64,000 nt of DNA, taken from DASUTB01 sp036374835. GTDB taxonomy: Bacteria > Actinomycetota > Actinomycetes > Jiangellales > Jiangellaceae. The stretch is taken from positions 1-64,000 of the forward strand of contig DASUTB010000083.1 of assembly GCA_036374835.1 (NCBI GenBank), given 5' to 3'. Below, piece by piece: positions 34,501 through 43,819 of this stretch (the first letter of the stretch is position 1; every line of letters begins with the position of its first letter). The translations under genes were made by a program, and so were the position numbers. The notes below the pieces were generated by a model. It had not been told where the DNA came from. It saw only the letters and a program-made list of their open reading frames with translations, and searched no databases.

Positions 34501-35187
34501 TTCGACGCGTTGACCTACAAGCTCCCGGTCGAGACGTCCATGGACGATCGGGTGCGGATGAACACCCTCGCGCTCGCGACGACCGCTCTCGCCCAGGGCC
34601 CGTCGTTCTGGCACGCAGGCACCGATCTGCTGCGTTCGAAGTCGCTGGATCGCAACTCCTACAACTCGGGCGACTGGTTCAACCGAGTCGACTGGACGTA
34701 CCAGGAGAGCACCTTCGGATCCGGCCTGCCGCCGCGCAGCGACAACGAGGCGAAGTGGCCGTTCATGGAGCCCCTGCTGGCCGACGCGGCACTGGAGCCC
34801 GGTCCGGACGACATCGAGGCGGCCCGCGAGGGCGCGTTGGACCTGCTCCGGCTGCGCTTCTCGTCCCCGTTGTTCCGGCTCGGGTCCGCTGAGCTGATCC
34901 AGGAGCGGATCTCGTTCCCGGACGGCGGACCCGGCCAGGCTCCCGGCGTGATCGTCATGGAGATCGACGACCGCGACGGCGCCGACCTCGACCCCGACCG
35001 GGAGCGGATCGTCGTCGTCTTCAACGCGACGGCCGACCAGCAGGGTGTTCCCGTCGACGACGCCGTAGCGCTCCAGCTACACGAGGTGCAGGCGGCCGGT
35101 GGCGACGAGACCGTGAAGGAGACCGAGGTCGGCGAGGGGGTGGTCACAGTTCCGGCGCGGACCGTGGCGGTTCTCGTGCAGCCGTGA
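31429..35187 (+). CDS. Amylopullulanase, C-terminal part (pullulanase-type GH13), displaced by frameshift
   Basis: The frame is coding from about 31402 (DADEQVEYLVAVNNDTEPRT) but its first usual start is GTG 31429. Order: end of the amylase beta-domain; Ig-like module (about 31630-31890); two X25 modules (about 31970-32220 and 32275-32530, each with W-(A/D)-E-N-Y-G-A-G); pullulanase N-domain; CBM48 (VTWNGNAPAVAVWAPTAKDV); then GH13_14 with VVYNHTTAAGQ, DGFRFDLMGHHS, VYGEGWNFGEV and VDAHDNETLFD, and a DUF3372-like end. With one base restored near 31401 the protein would be 1921 aa, as expected for actinobacterial pullulanase-type alpha-1,6-glucosidases. On its own it lacks a signal peptide. 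Confidence 0.85.
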   Translation: MAVNNDTEPRTATFETENRLTTLDGVWPDGIDSVRTDKEARVTVTVPPLSAQVWKAPSKLSQVKHAPAMFFNAPGPGGTVGGRADVGVSVPDGGFNQVTLAWRPVGGDDWTAIGTDDNAPYRVFHDVSGFERGTLLEYRAVLADHSGNLSVAGTYAVVGDPADSGSEPDPGGGPVTQPSAVSIPGDLNPAMGCPGVWQPDCDQAQLTLDPADDVWKGTYALPAGDWEYKVAIDKSWAENYGAGAVRDGANIPLALDADTDVTFYYDHGSHWVTSDAQDPIVTAPGSFQDELGCPGDWDPSCMRSWLKDPDADGTYTFSTTQIPAGDYEVKVTHGLSWDENYGAGGSPGGANIAFTVPSGARTSFSYDIESHVLTVTTGESAAPPDLTQARAHWLERDLIAWDLPAAAEHWSFRLYHAPEGGLAVDAEAVTGGSSMPLTFDGALPDDVAEQYPHLASYDALRLNEKDAKNVEDLLTGQVAVAAFDDLGRLVDATSLQIPGVLDDVYRGALDADLGVTWNGNAPAVAVWAPTAKDVTLLLDDGERIATKRGGDGVWRASGPPSWVGRSYRFEVEVYVPSTGAVETNVATDPYSLALTADSERSLIVDLDDPELAPDGWETLDKPELAQPEDSTIYELHVRDFSITDASVPADLRGTYLAFTDDDSAGMRHLSELADAGMNTLHLLPVFDIATVPERRADQAEPPCDLPALTAADPAGTEQQACIDEVRDQDGFNWGYDPWHYTVPEGSYATDPDGPGRTEEFREMVAAINDAGLRVVMDVVYNHTTAAGQEAKSVLDRIVPGYYHRLSPTGELETSTCCANTATEHAMMEKLTIDSVLTWARDYKVDGFRFDLMGHHSRSTMEKIRAALDDLTVADDGVDGESVYVYGEGWNFGEVANNARFRQASQLELYGAGIGTFSDRLRDAVRGGGPFDDDPRIQGFASGLFTEPNESPANGSPDAQRDRMLLYHDQIKVGLAGNLRDYTFVDRTGATVTGADVDYNDSPAGYAADPEETITYVDAHDNETLFDALTYKLPVETSMDDRVRMNTLALATTALAQGPSFWHAGTDLLRSKSLDRNSYNSGDWFNRVDWTYQESTFGSGLPPRSDNEAKWPFMEPLLADAALEPGPDDIEAAREGALDLLRLRFSSPLFRLGSAELIQERISFPDGGPGQAPGVIVMEIDDRDGADLDPDRERIVVVFNATADQQGVPVDDAVALQLHEVQAAGGDETVKETEVGEGVVTVPARTVAVLVQP

Positions 35188-35199
35188 CGCGTGGCCGGT

Positions 35200-36219
35200 T
35201 CAACTGCGGGCGGCTCGGCCACCTACTGCGGCGGTCGAGCCACGCACGACGAGCTCTGGCGCGAATACCAGCGACGTGCGTGGCGCACCCGTCCCGCTGA
35301 TCTCGTCGATGAGCGCCTGTACCGCCGCTTTGCCCATCGCGGTGACGGCTTGCCGCACCGTGGTGAGCGGCGGGTCGGTGAACGCCATCAACGCGGAGTC
35401 GTCGTAGCCCACGACGGAGACGTCGTGCGGCACGCTCATCCCCCGGCTACGAATGGCCCGGACCGCACCGAGCGCCATCATGTCCGAGCCGCAGACGATC
35501 GCCGTACAGCCGGCGTCGAGCAATTGTGCCGCCGACGCCGCTCCGCCCTCGACGGTGTAGAAGGACACCGCGATCGGCGGCTCCCCGGCGCCGTACAGAC
35601 GCGATATCGATCGCCGGAAGCTATCGATCTTTCGTCGGGTCGGCTGGAATCTTTCTGGCCCGATGGCAAGGCCGATCCGCTCGTGGCCGAGTGACGCGAC
35701 GTGGTTCACCGCGAGTTCGATCGCCGTCGCGTCGTCATTGGAGATGAACGCGGCATCCAACTCCGGCACGACACCGTTGATCAACACTATCGGCAGGCCC
35801 ATGTCGCGAAGCCGGCGGTAGCGATCGTGATCTGCTGTGGTGTCGGCGTGCAGCCCGGATATGAAGATGATCCCTGCGACGGTTCGGTCGAGCAGCATGT
35901 CCACGTACTCGTCCTCGGAGACACCGCCGGGAATCTGCGTGCACAGGACCGGCGTGTAGGCGTGCTGAGCCAGGATGGTCTCGATGACCTGCGCAAACGC
36001 CGGAAAAGTGGGGTTGTCGAGTTCGGGTACGATCAACCCGACCAACCCAGCGCTGCGCGACCGCAGCCGGCGCGGGCGTTCGTAGCCGAGCAGGTCCATC
36101 GCCGACAGCACGGCTTGCGCGGTCTCGGCAGCGACACCCGGCTTGGCGTTGAGAACGCGGCTCACCGTCGCTTCGCTCACTCCCGCGTGCGCCGCCACGT
36201 CGGCCATCCGAACGCTCAT
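35200..36219 (-). CDS. malR: LacI family regulator, maltose-regulator type (paralogue 2)
   Basis: A 339-aa LacI protein, divergent from malE. HTH/hinge: VRMADVAAHAGVSEATVSRV, LNAKPGVAAETAQAVLSAMD, LLGYERPRRLRSRSAGLVGL. Most residues are identical to the paralogue at 26491-27513, including the hinge and FAQVIET-LAQH segments; the HTH recognition helix is identical (VSEATVSRVLNAK). Both may therefore bind the same operators while responding to different sugars. ATG 36219 is chosen by alignment with the family. It is convergent with the amylopullulanase gene, 12 bp apart. Confidence 0.92.
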   Translation of the reverse strand: MSVRMADVAAHAGVSEATVSRVLNAKPGVAAETAQAVLSAMDLLGYERPRRLRSRSAGLVGLIVPELDNPTFPAFAQVIETILAQHAYTPVLCTQIPGGVSEDEYVDMLLDRTVAGIIFISGLHADTTADHDRYRRLRDMGLPIVLINGVVPELDAAFISNDDATAIELAVNHVASLGHERIGLAIGPERFQPTRRKIDSFRRSISRLYGAGEPPIAVSFYTVEGGAASAAQLLDAGCTAIVCGSDMMALGAVRAIRSRGMSVPHDVSVVGYDDSALMAFTDPPLTTVRQAVTAMGKAAVQALIDEISGTGAPRTSLVFAPELVVRGSTAAVGGRAARS

Positions 36220-36240
36220 TGGCCGAAGATATCTCATTTC

Positions 36241-36308
36241 TGCAACTTTGTAGCAACCTACGGTCGAGTTACAGAAATCGGATGGTAACTTGCGACTGCA
36301 CTTGCACC
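36241..36308. promoter_or_regulatory. Operator repeats between malR and malE
   Basis: TGCAACTTTGTAGCAA (36241-36256) and TTGCGACTGCACTTGCACC (36290-36308) carry four or five TGCAA/TTGCA/GCAAC-like half-sites in the divergent gap, matching the motifs upstream of the alpha-glucosidase and amylopullulanase genes. A long 5' leader of at least 120 bp precedes malE. Confidence 0.55.
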
Positions 36309-36435
36309 TCTCGGGGGTGCGAAGCACGCGATGGGCCGTGTCATACGCGCCCATGGGACCTCCGAGCCCCGGGCGGGGACGGGTCCTGCGAACAGTGTCC
36401 GGTCCACCCAACTTGGTCCAGCAAAGGAGCACGAA

Positions 36436-37776
36436 ATGACTCGCACGTTCCGCGCGATCGCCACAGCCTCCGGGCTCGCGCTCGCCATGGCCGCCTGTGG
36501 CGGCGATGGCGGCGAGCAAACGCAGGCCGAGGATCAGCAGACGCCGGCCGAAACCGCCGATCCGGAGGAAACCGCCGATCCGGAAGGCCTCGAGGCCACC
36601 CTGACCTGGTGGGACACGTCCGACCCGCAGAACGAGGGTCCGGCGTTCCAGGAGCTGATCGCCCGATTCAACGAGGAGTACCCGAACGTGACGATCGACT
36701 ACCAGTCGGTCCCGTTCGGTGAAGCCCAGAACAAGTTCAAGACCGCCGCCGAGGCCGGCAGCGGCGCGCCCGACGTTCTGCGTGCCGAGGTCGCCTGGGT
36801 TCCGGAGTTCGCTTCACTCGGTTACCTGTTCGCCTTCGACGGCACCGAGCTACTCGCCGACGCCGACGACTACTTCGAGACGCCGCTGTCGTCGAACGTC
36901 TTCAACGGCTCGACGTACGGCGTGCCGCAGGTCACCGACGCCCTGTCGCTGCTGTACAACAAGGCACTGTTCGAAGAGGCCGGGCTCGACCCCGAGAGCC
37001 CTCCGCAGACGTGGGACGAGGTCCAGACCGCGGCCGAGGCGCTGAAGGCGTCGGGCGTCGAGGGCATCTACATCAACGCCGGAGGCTACTTCCTGCTGCC
37101 GTTCATCTATGGCGAGGGCGGTGACCTGGTGGACGTGGAGTCGCAGTCCATCGTGGTCAACAGCGACGCGAGTACAGCGGGTGTGAGCACCGCCAAGGAG
37201 CTCGTCGCCGCGGGCGCCGCGCCCAAGCCGCCGGCGAACGACTCGTACGGAACCATGATGACCATGTTCAAGGAGCAGCAGGTCGGCATGATCATAAACG
37301 GACCGTGGGAGGTCAACAACATCCGCAATGCCCCGGAGTTCGGTGGCATCGAGAACCTCGGCATCGCGCCGGTTCCGGCCGGTTCGGTGCAGTCGGGCGC
37401 TCCGGTCGGCGGCCACAACTACGTCGTCTGGTCCGGCATGGACCCGGAGAAGGCGGATGCGGCGATCGCCTTCATCTCGTTCATGAACTCCGCCGAGTCC
37501 CAGGCGTTCCTCGCCGAGGAGCTTGGCGTGCTGCCGACTCGCAAGTCGGCCTACGAGATCGACAGCGTGGCGAACAACCCGATCATCTCGGCGTTCGGCC
37601 CGGTCATCGACTCGGCGATCGCCCGGCCGTGGATCCCCGAAGGCGGGCAGTTCTTCGGTCCGCTCGACGAGATGGCGGTTGAGGTGCTCGTTCAGGACGC
37701 CGACCCGCAAGCCGCGCTGGACGACGTGGCCGACACCTACCAGGCCGAAGTCGTCCCGGACTACACCGTCGAGTAA
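36436..37776 (+). CDS. malE: Maltose/maltodextrin-binding lipoprotein
   Basis: A 446-aa substrate-binding lipoprotein. Signal peptide MTRTFRAIATASGLALAMAA with lipobox AMAAC; a Glu/Ala/Pro-rich linker containing a duplicated ETADPE unit; then the SBP fold (TLTWWDTSDPQNEGPAFQEL, GAPDVLRAEVAWVPEFASLG, GMIINGPWEVNNIRNAPEFG, GGHNYVVWSGM). Aromatic residues such as W-W-D and G-P-W-E-V recall MalE sugar stacking. AAAGGAG precedes the ATG. First gene of malE-malF-malG, divergent from a LacI regulator. Confidence 0.92.
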   Translation: MTRTFRAIATASGLALAMAACGGDGGEQTQAEDQQTPAETADPEETADPEGLEATLTWWDTSDPQNEGPAFQELIARFNEEYPNVTIDYQSVPFGEAQNKFKTAAEAGSGAPDVLRAEVAWVPEFASLGYLFAFDGTELLADADDYFETPLSSNVFNGSTYGVPQVTDALSLLYNKALFEEAGLDPESPPQTWDEVQTAAEALKASGVEGIYINAGGYFLLPFIYGEGGDLVDVESQSIVVNSDASTAGVSTAKELVAAGAAPKPPANDSYGTMMTMFKEQQVGMIINGPWEVNNIRNAPEFGGIENLGIAPVPAGSVQSGAPVGGHNYVVWSGMDPEKADAAIAFISFMNSAESQAFLAEELGVLPTRKSAYEIDSVANNPIISAFGPVIDSAIARPWIPEGGQFFGPLDEMAVEVLVQDADPQAALDDVADTYQAEVVPDYTVE

Positions 37777-37805
37777 GTAGGCGCCGCCTCAACCCCTGTG
37801 GTCGC

Positions 37806-37840
37806 CCGGAGGATCACCGACCCCTGCGGTGATCCTCCGG
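37806..37840 (+). terminator. Intercistronic hairpin between malE and malF
   Basis: A 14-bp perfect stem CCGGAGGATCACCG / CGGTGATCCTCCGG around the loop ACCCCTG, 30 bp after the malE stop and 35 bp before malF. No U-tract. It probably stabilises the malE transcript and lowers permease expression. Confidence 0.75.
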
Positions 37841-37874
37841 TGACCACCCTCTCGATGACGCGGGAGAACTCGGT

Positions 37875-38891
37875 ATGACCGCCACCACCGCGCAGCCAGA
37901 TGGCGTGCGCCAACGGGGCCGTGCCGGCCGGCCACCAGGACGGCTGCGGCGCAGCTGGGACAAGTATTGGTACGCATGGGCGCTCGCGCTGCCTGTGGTG
38001 ATCGTCATCAGCGCCCTGGTGATCTATCCGCTCCTCCGTGGGATCTACATCTCGTTCACCGATCTGAACGAGGCGAACCAGCGAACCGAAGTCTGCACCG
38101 CGACGCTGGGTGGAGACACGGTATGCGAGCCCAACCCGGATCGTTGGCAGTTCGTCGGCCTCGAGAACTACGTCAGTATCCTCACCGGCGAAGTCGGGTC
38201 GTTCTGGTTGTGGCTCACCAACACGATCGTCTGGACCAGTGTGTGCGTGTTCTTCCACTACGTGATCGGCATGGCCCTCGCGGTTCTGCTGAATCGCAGA
38301 GTGCGGGGCCGCTCGATGTACCGGGTCCTGCTCATCGTGCCGTGGGCGGTGCCGGCTTTCATCAGCGCCTTCGCCTGGCGCTTCATCTTCAACGAGAACT
38401 TCGGGCTGGCCAATGCCACGCTGGCCGCATTCGGCCAAGACCCCGTCGCATGGTTCAGCGATCGCTGGACGTCGCTGTTCACGGCGATCGTCGCAAACAT
38501 CTGGCTCGGTGTGCCGTTCATGATGGTGGCGCTGCTCGGCGGTTTGCAGGCGATCCCGACCGAGCTCTACGAGGCCGCCGAGATGGACGGCGCACGACCG
38601 TGGCAGCGGTTCCGCAACGTCACCCTTCCCGGGTTGCGACCGGTCTCGGCCACCGTGATCCTGCTGGGCACGATCTGGACGTTCAACATGTTCCCGGTGA
38701 TCTTCCTGGTGACAGGTGGGGAGCCCGCAGGGCAGACCGAGATCCTCGTGACCGGCGCCTACCGGGAAGCGTTCGAGGGAATCCGCGACTACTCGGCGGC
38801 CGCGACCTACGGCGTCATCATCCTCTCGATGCTTCTCATCCTCGCGACCCTGTACCGCCGGTGGCTTCGTTCCCAAGGTGAGGTGTGGTGA
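37875..38891 (+). CDS. malF: Maltose/maltodextrin ABC permease MalF-type
   Basis: A 338-aa permease. Cytosolic N-terminus, TM1 WALALPVVIVISALVIYPLL, an extracytoplasmic loop with NPDRWQFVGLENYVSILTG, five more TM helices and the EAA loop YEAAEMDGARPWQRFRNVTL PGLRPV. The loop between TM1 and TM2 contains two Cys (EVCTATLGGDTVCEPN), likely a disulphide outside the membrane. The downstream malG begins 4 bp after its stop. Confidence 0.92.
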   Translation: MTATTAQPDGVRQRGRAGRPPGRLRRSWDKYWYAWALALPVVIVISALVIYPLLRGIYISFTDLNEANQRTEVCTATLGGDTVCEPNPDRWQFVGLENYVSILTGEVGSFWLWLTNTIVWTSVCVFFHYVIGMALAVLLNRRVRGRSMYRVLLIVPWAVPAFISAFAWRFIFNENFGLANATLAAFGQDPVAWFSDRWTSLFTAIVANIWLGVPFMMVALLGGLQAIPTELYEAAEMDGARPWQRFRNVTLPGLRPVSATVILLGTIWTFNMFPVIFLVTGGEPAGQTEILVTGAYREAFEGIRDYSAAATYGVIILSMLLILATLYRRWLRSQGEVW

Positions 38892-38894
38892 GCA

Positions 38895-39803
38895 GTGTCT
38901 GACGTGGCTGTGCAAGCGACGGTGGTCGAGGGAACAGGAACCGCGACAGCGATACGACGTGCCACCTACTCGCGCGCGCGGCGGTCGGCGAAGGCGTCGA
39001 TCGGGCTGCACGCGGCGCTCCTGCTCGCGACGGTCATCGCCGTCTTCCCGGTGCTGTGGATCGTTCTCGCCTCGTTCAAACCGGGCTACGCGCAACTCTC
39101 CAGCGATATCCAGCTGGTGCGCGATCCCACGCTCGAGAACTACAGCTTCGTCCTGTTCGAGACGAACTTCCCGCGGTGGTTCCTCAACTCGGTCATCGTG
39201 GCCGGATTCACGATGCTGATCGGCATCTTCATGTCGGCGACGACCGGATACGCGGCGTCCCGCTTCAACTTCCCGGGCAAGCGCGGCCTGATGTGGGCAC
39301 TGCTTGTCACGCAGATGTTCCCGGTGGCAGTGCTCATCGTGCCGATCTATATGATCATGTCGCGCTTCGGGTTGATCAACACTCCGGTGTCGTTGATCAT
39401 CGCCTACTGCACGGTGGCGGTGCCGTTCTGCTCGTGGCTGCTCAAGGGATACATCGACACCATCCCCCGCGAGCTCGACGAGGCTGGCGCGCTAGACGGT
39501 CTCGGGCCGTTCGGGGTGTTCTGGCGGGTGGTGCTTCCGCTGGCGCGCCCGGGCCTGGCCGTAACTGCGTTCTTCACGTTCCTGACGGCCTGGGGCGAGG
39601 TCGCGTTCGCCAGCGCCTTCATCCAGAGCGACCGAAACTTCACCCTTGCCTACGGCCTCCAGCAGTTCGTGCCGCAGTTCAATCCACAGTGGGAGTACCT
39701 CACCGCCGCGGCGGTCCTGGTGACCATTCCGGCCGCGATCGTCTTCCTCGTGGTGCAGCGCAATCTCGTCGCCGGCCTCACCGCCGGAGGTACAAAGGGC
39801 TAG
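38895..39803 (+). CDS. malG: Maltose/maltodextrin ABC permease MalG-type
   Basis: A 302-aa permease. GTG start 3 bp after the malF stop. TM1 ALLLATVIAVFPVLWIVLAS, EAA loop LDEAGALDGLGPFGVFWRVV LPLARPG, C-terminus QRNLVAGLTAGGTKG as in most MalG proteins. The operon contains no ATPase gene, so a shared MsiK-like ATPase encoded elsewhere is expected. Confidence 0.92.
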   Translation: MSDVAVQATVVEGTGTATAIRRATYSRARRSAKASIGLHAALLLATVIAVFPVLWIVLASFKPGYAQLSSDIQLVRDPTLENYSFVLFETNFPRWFLNSVIVAGFTMLIGIFMSATTGYAASRFNFPGKRGLMWALLVTQMFPVAVLIVPIYMIMSRFGLINTPVSLIIAYCTVAVPFCSWLLKGYIDTIPRELDEAGALDGLGPFGVFWRVVLPLARPGLAVTAFFTFLTAWGEVAFASAFIQSDRNFTLAYGLQQFVPQFNPQWEYLTAAAVLVTIPAAIVFLVVQRNLVAGLTAGGTKG

Positions 39804-39915
39804 CCCGCACGGCGGGTCAGCCGGCGCCGAGCGGCTGGAAGTCGACGTCCAGATACCGGGCGCATGGAACTTCGACGTCCCGGGCGAGGGTTACCCGCGC
39901 TACTCGACGCCCGAC

Positions 39916-40341
39916 TCACCGGTGGAGCGTGGAACCCTTGAGGATCTTGTCGACCGCGTTCTTCGGACCATGAACGGCGAGTCCGACGAGGTCAAGTGAG
40001 TCACGGCCGACAGCCTTGACGGCGGCGCGGTTGTCGCGGTCGTTGCCGGTGCCGAACAGATCGTAGGTGAAGATGGCGCACCGAAGGCCGCGCCCGAGCG
40101 TTCGCGTGTGCGCCGCGATCAGCGTCTCCTTGCCGCCGGAGAAGACGAGCACCGGCTGACGGAACATCGGCAGGTACGGGGTGCCGTCGGCGTCCTCGTA
40201 CGGCTCTCCGATCAGCTCCCGGTTGGCACCGGCGATACCGCTGACGAGGAAGGCGGTGACGTTGAGACGCTGCCAGCCCTCGAGGTCGTCACGGAGGAGG
40301 ACGGCGATCTTGGTGTCGAAGCGGATCTGTTCGTTCATCAC
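39916..40341 (-). CDS. DUF2000 family protein
   Basis: A 141-aa protein that I recognise as DUF2000: RFDTKIAVLLRDDLEGWQRL, NVTAFLVSGIAGANRELIGE PYEDADGTPYLPMFRQPVLV are typical. Distantly related to the peptidyl-tRNA hydrolase II fold by published fold assignments; biochemical function unknown. It is divergent from an AraC regulator, a recurrent arrangement in bacteria. ATG 40341 or 40338 could be used. Confidence 0.87.
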   Translation of the reverse strand: MMNEQIRFDTKIAVLLRDDLEGWQRLNVTAFLVSGIAGANRELIGEPYEDADGTPYLPMFRQPVLVFSGGKETLIAAHTRTLGRGLRCAIFTYDLFGTGNDRDNRAAVKAVGRDSLDLVGLAVHGPKNAVDKILKGSTLHR

Positions 40342-40388
40342 ATCGATGATGTCGGTCGCCCGTCACGAAAGTCTTGTACGTTCTTTGC

Positions 40389-41291
40389 GTGAGCCAGTTG
40401 GCGGATGTGCGGCCGATAGGCGACTACACCGCGGGCCCGGACGTCCGTGCCTGGCGGCCCGCCGTGGACGGCGTCGTCGAGGCGTTCCACGCCCGCTTCG
40501 TCGCTCATGCGTACCCGGCACACACGCACGACGCTTGGGCCCTTCTGATCATCGACGACGGTGCGATCCAGTACGACTTGGATCGACATCACCATGGCGC
40601 GGCCCGATCGACGGTCACACTGCTCCCGCCGCATGTCGCGCATGACGGCCGGCCGGCCACCGCGCGGGGCTTTCGCAAGCGGGTGATCTATCTGGACTCG
40701 ACGGTGCTTGGGGACGATCTGATCGGGCCGGCGGTGGACACCCCCGCTTTCGACGACGTCCTGCTCCGGAACCGCGTGCATCGGCTCGACCTGGCGTTGC
40801 GCACTCCCGACGACGCGTTCGAGGCCGAAAGCCGGCTGGCATTGGTACGCGAACGACTCGCCGAACACCTGCTCGGCGGCCCGCATCGCAGACATTCGGC
40901 GAGCGGCGCGTTCGGCGCCGACCGAACGCTCCGCCGTTCCCACGCCGACGGCCGGCGGGAGTGGCGGGACGTCGCCGGACAGTTGCGCGACCTTCTCGAC
41001 GAGCGATTCCGCACAGGGATCACGCTGGCCGAGGCCTCGCACATGTTACATGCGCACCCGGCTCACCTCGTGCGCTCGTTCAGCAAGGCGTTCAGCCTGC
41101 CGCCGCACGCCTACCTGACCGGCCGCCGGCTGGACGCCGCCCGTCAGCTACTGCTGGCCGGCCAACCGCCCGCCGAAGTGGCCAGCGCCGTCGGCTTCTA
41201 TGATCAGTCACATCTGAGCCGGCACTTCAAGCGTTACCTGGGGATCAGCCCGGCCCGGTACGCCCGCTCCGCGGGCTGCGTGAGCGGCTAG
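40389..41291 (+). CDS. AraC family transcriptional regulator
   Basis: A 300-aa regulator. The N-terminal cupin-type sensor has AYPAHTHDAWALLIIDDGAI and LPPHVAHDGRPATARGFRKR; the C-terminal AraC domain has GITLAEASHMLHAHPAHLVR (HTH1), PPAEVASAVGFYDQSHLSRH (HTH2) and FKRYLGISPARYARS. GTG 40389 is likely; a TACGTT -10-like hexamer at 40378-40383 would make the mRNA leaderless. Divergent from DUF2000, which it probably controls. Confidence 0.9.
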   Translation: MSQLADVRPIGDYTAGPDVRAWRPAVDGVVEAFHARFVAHAYPAHTHDAWALLIIDDGAIQYDLDRHHHGAARSTVTLLPPHVAHDGRPATARGFRKRVIYLDSTVLGDDLIGPAVDTPAFDDVLLRNRVHRLDLALRTPDDAFEAESRLALVRERLAEHLLGGPHRRHSASGAFGADRTLRRSHADGRREWRDVAGQLRDLLDERFRTGITLAEASHMLHAHPAHLVRSFSKAFSLPPHAYLTGRRLDAARQLLLAGQPPAEVASAVGFYDQSHLSRHFKRYLGISPARYARSAGCVSG

Positions 41292-41417
41292 TCGGCACCC
41301 GACGCGACGCACGCGGCCGGTGCCGCGGGGTCCGGGCGACAACGAGGTGCGCGGATCGTCACCGCACTCACTCACGACGCCCGCGGCGTACCGTCAACGG
41401 GTGCCTGCGCAGAGTAT

Positions 41418-42412
41418 CTAGGCGGACTCGCGCACGATCAGCTCGGTCGGCAGGATGACCGCCGGTGGCACGTCATCGCCGCGAAGGCGCCGGACGAGCT
41501 GGCGTGCGATGGTCTGCCCCAGCTCCGTGATGGGCTGGCGAACGGTGGTGAGCGGCGGATCGGTGAATCGAGCCAGCTCGATGTCGTCGAAGCCGACAAC
41601 CGCCACATCGTCGGGCACCCGGCGGCCGGCGTCCCGGAGCGCCCGTAGTGCTCCGTGCGCCATCAGGTCGGACGCGACGAAGACCGCGTCCAGCCCGGGG
41701 TCGTCCTCGAGTAGCTGGCGCATGGCCGTGGCGCCGGATTCACGAGTGAAGTCTCCGATCGCGACGATCGACCGGCGGTTCGTGCCGCCGAGCGCGTCCC
41801 GGTAGCCGTTGAGCCGGTCGACACCTGCGACCATGTCCTGCGGCCCGGCGATGGTTGCGATCCGCCGACGCCCACCGTTGATCAGGTGTTCGACGGCCGC
41901 TCGTACACCGCCGGCCTGGTCGACGTCGACGTACGGGACGCGCGACTGGCCGAGCGGGCGTCCGTTCGAGACGACCGGAACGCCCAGCTCGGCCAGCCGA
42001 TCCGGGAGTGGCCAGGTTCCGTGCATCGAGGCGAACAGAACACCATCGACGTGCCCGCCCGTGGTGTATCGCTCAGCCCGTTGCCGTCCCGCGTCCGAAC
42101 CGACCAGCATGAGGACGAGCTGCAGATTCGCCTCCTCCAGCTCCTGGCTCACGCCGCGGATCACCGCGGGGAAGAACTGATCGTCCGAGAAGACCCTCGT
42201 CGGCGCTTCGGGAAGGATCAGCGCGACGGAGTCGGTGCGTTGCGTCACCAGGCTGCGTGCCGCGAGGTTCGGCACGTAGCCGAGCTCGGCGATGGCCCGC
42301 GACACCTTCTCCCTCAGGTCTGCAGCGACGGTGTCGGCGCCGTTGACGACGCGGGAAACCGTCGCGCGCGACACGCCGGCCCGGGTGGCCACCTGCTCCA
42401 GAGTGGGACGGC

Positions 42413-42416
<4 letters not shown>
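41418..42416 (-). CDS. cebR: LacI family repressor, CebR-like
   Basis: A 332-aa LacI/GalR protein. HTH/hinge: RPTLEQVATRAGVSRATVSR, VVNGADTVAADLREKVSRAI, AELGYVPNLAARSLVTQRTD. The sensor domain contains VFSDDQFFPAVIRGVSQELE, GGRRRIATIAGPQDMVAGVD and VVGFDDIELARFTDPPLTTV. ATG overlaps the bglC stop (ATGA). As the last gene of the cellobiose operon, with GAGAGCGCTCTC palindromes at the operon promoter, it corresponds to CebR of Streptomyces, the cellobiose-sensing repressor. Confidence 0.9.
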
Positions 42417-43816
<1,400 letters not shown>

Positions 43817-43819
43817 TTC

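Noticed and set aside
39804..39915. Short protein-like stretch (AERLEVDVQIPGAWNFDVPG) after malG
   Set aside because: Only about 40 codons, no start or RBS, and no recognised family; more likely chance or a tiny relic.
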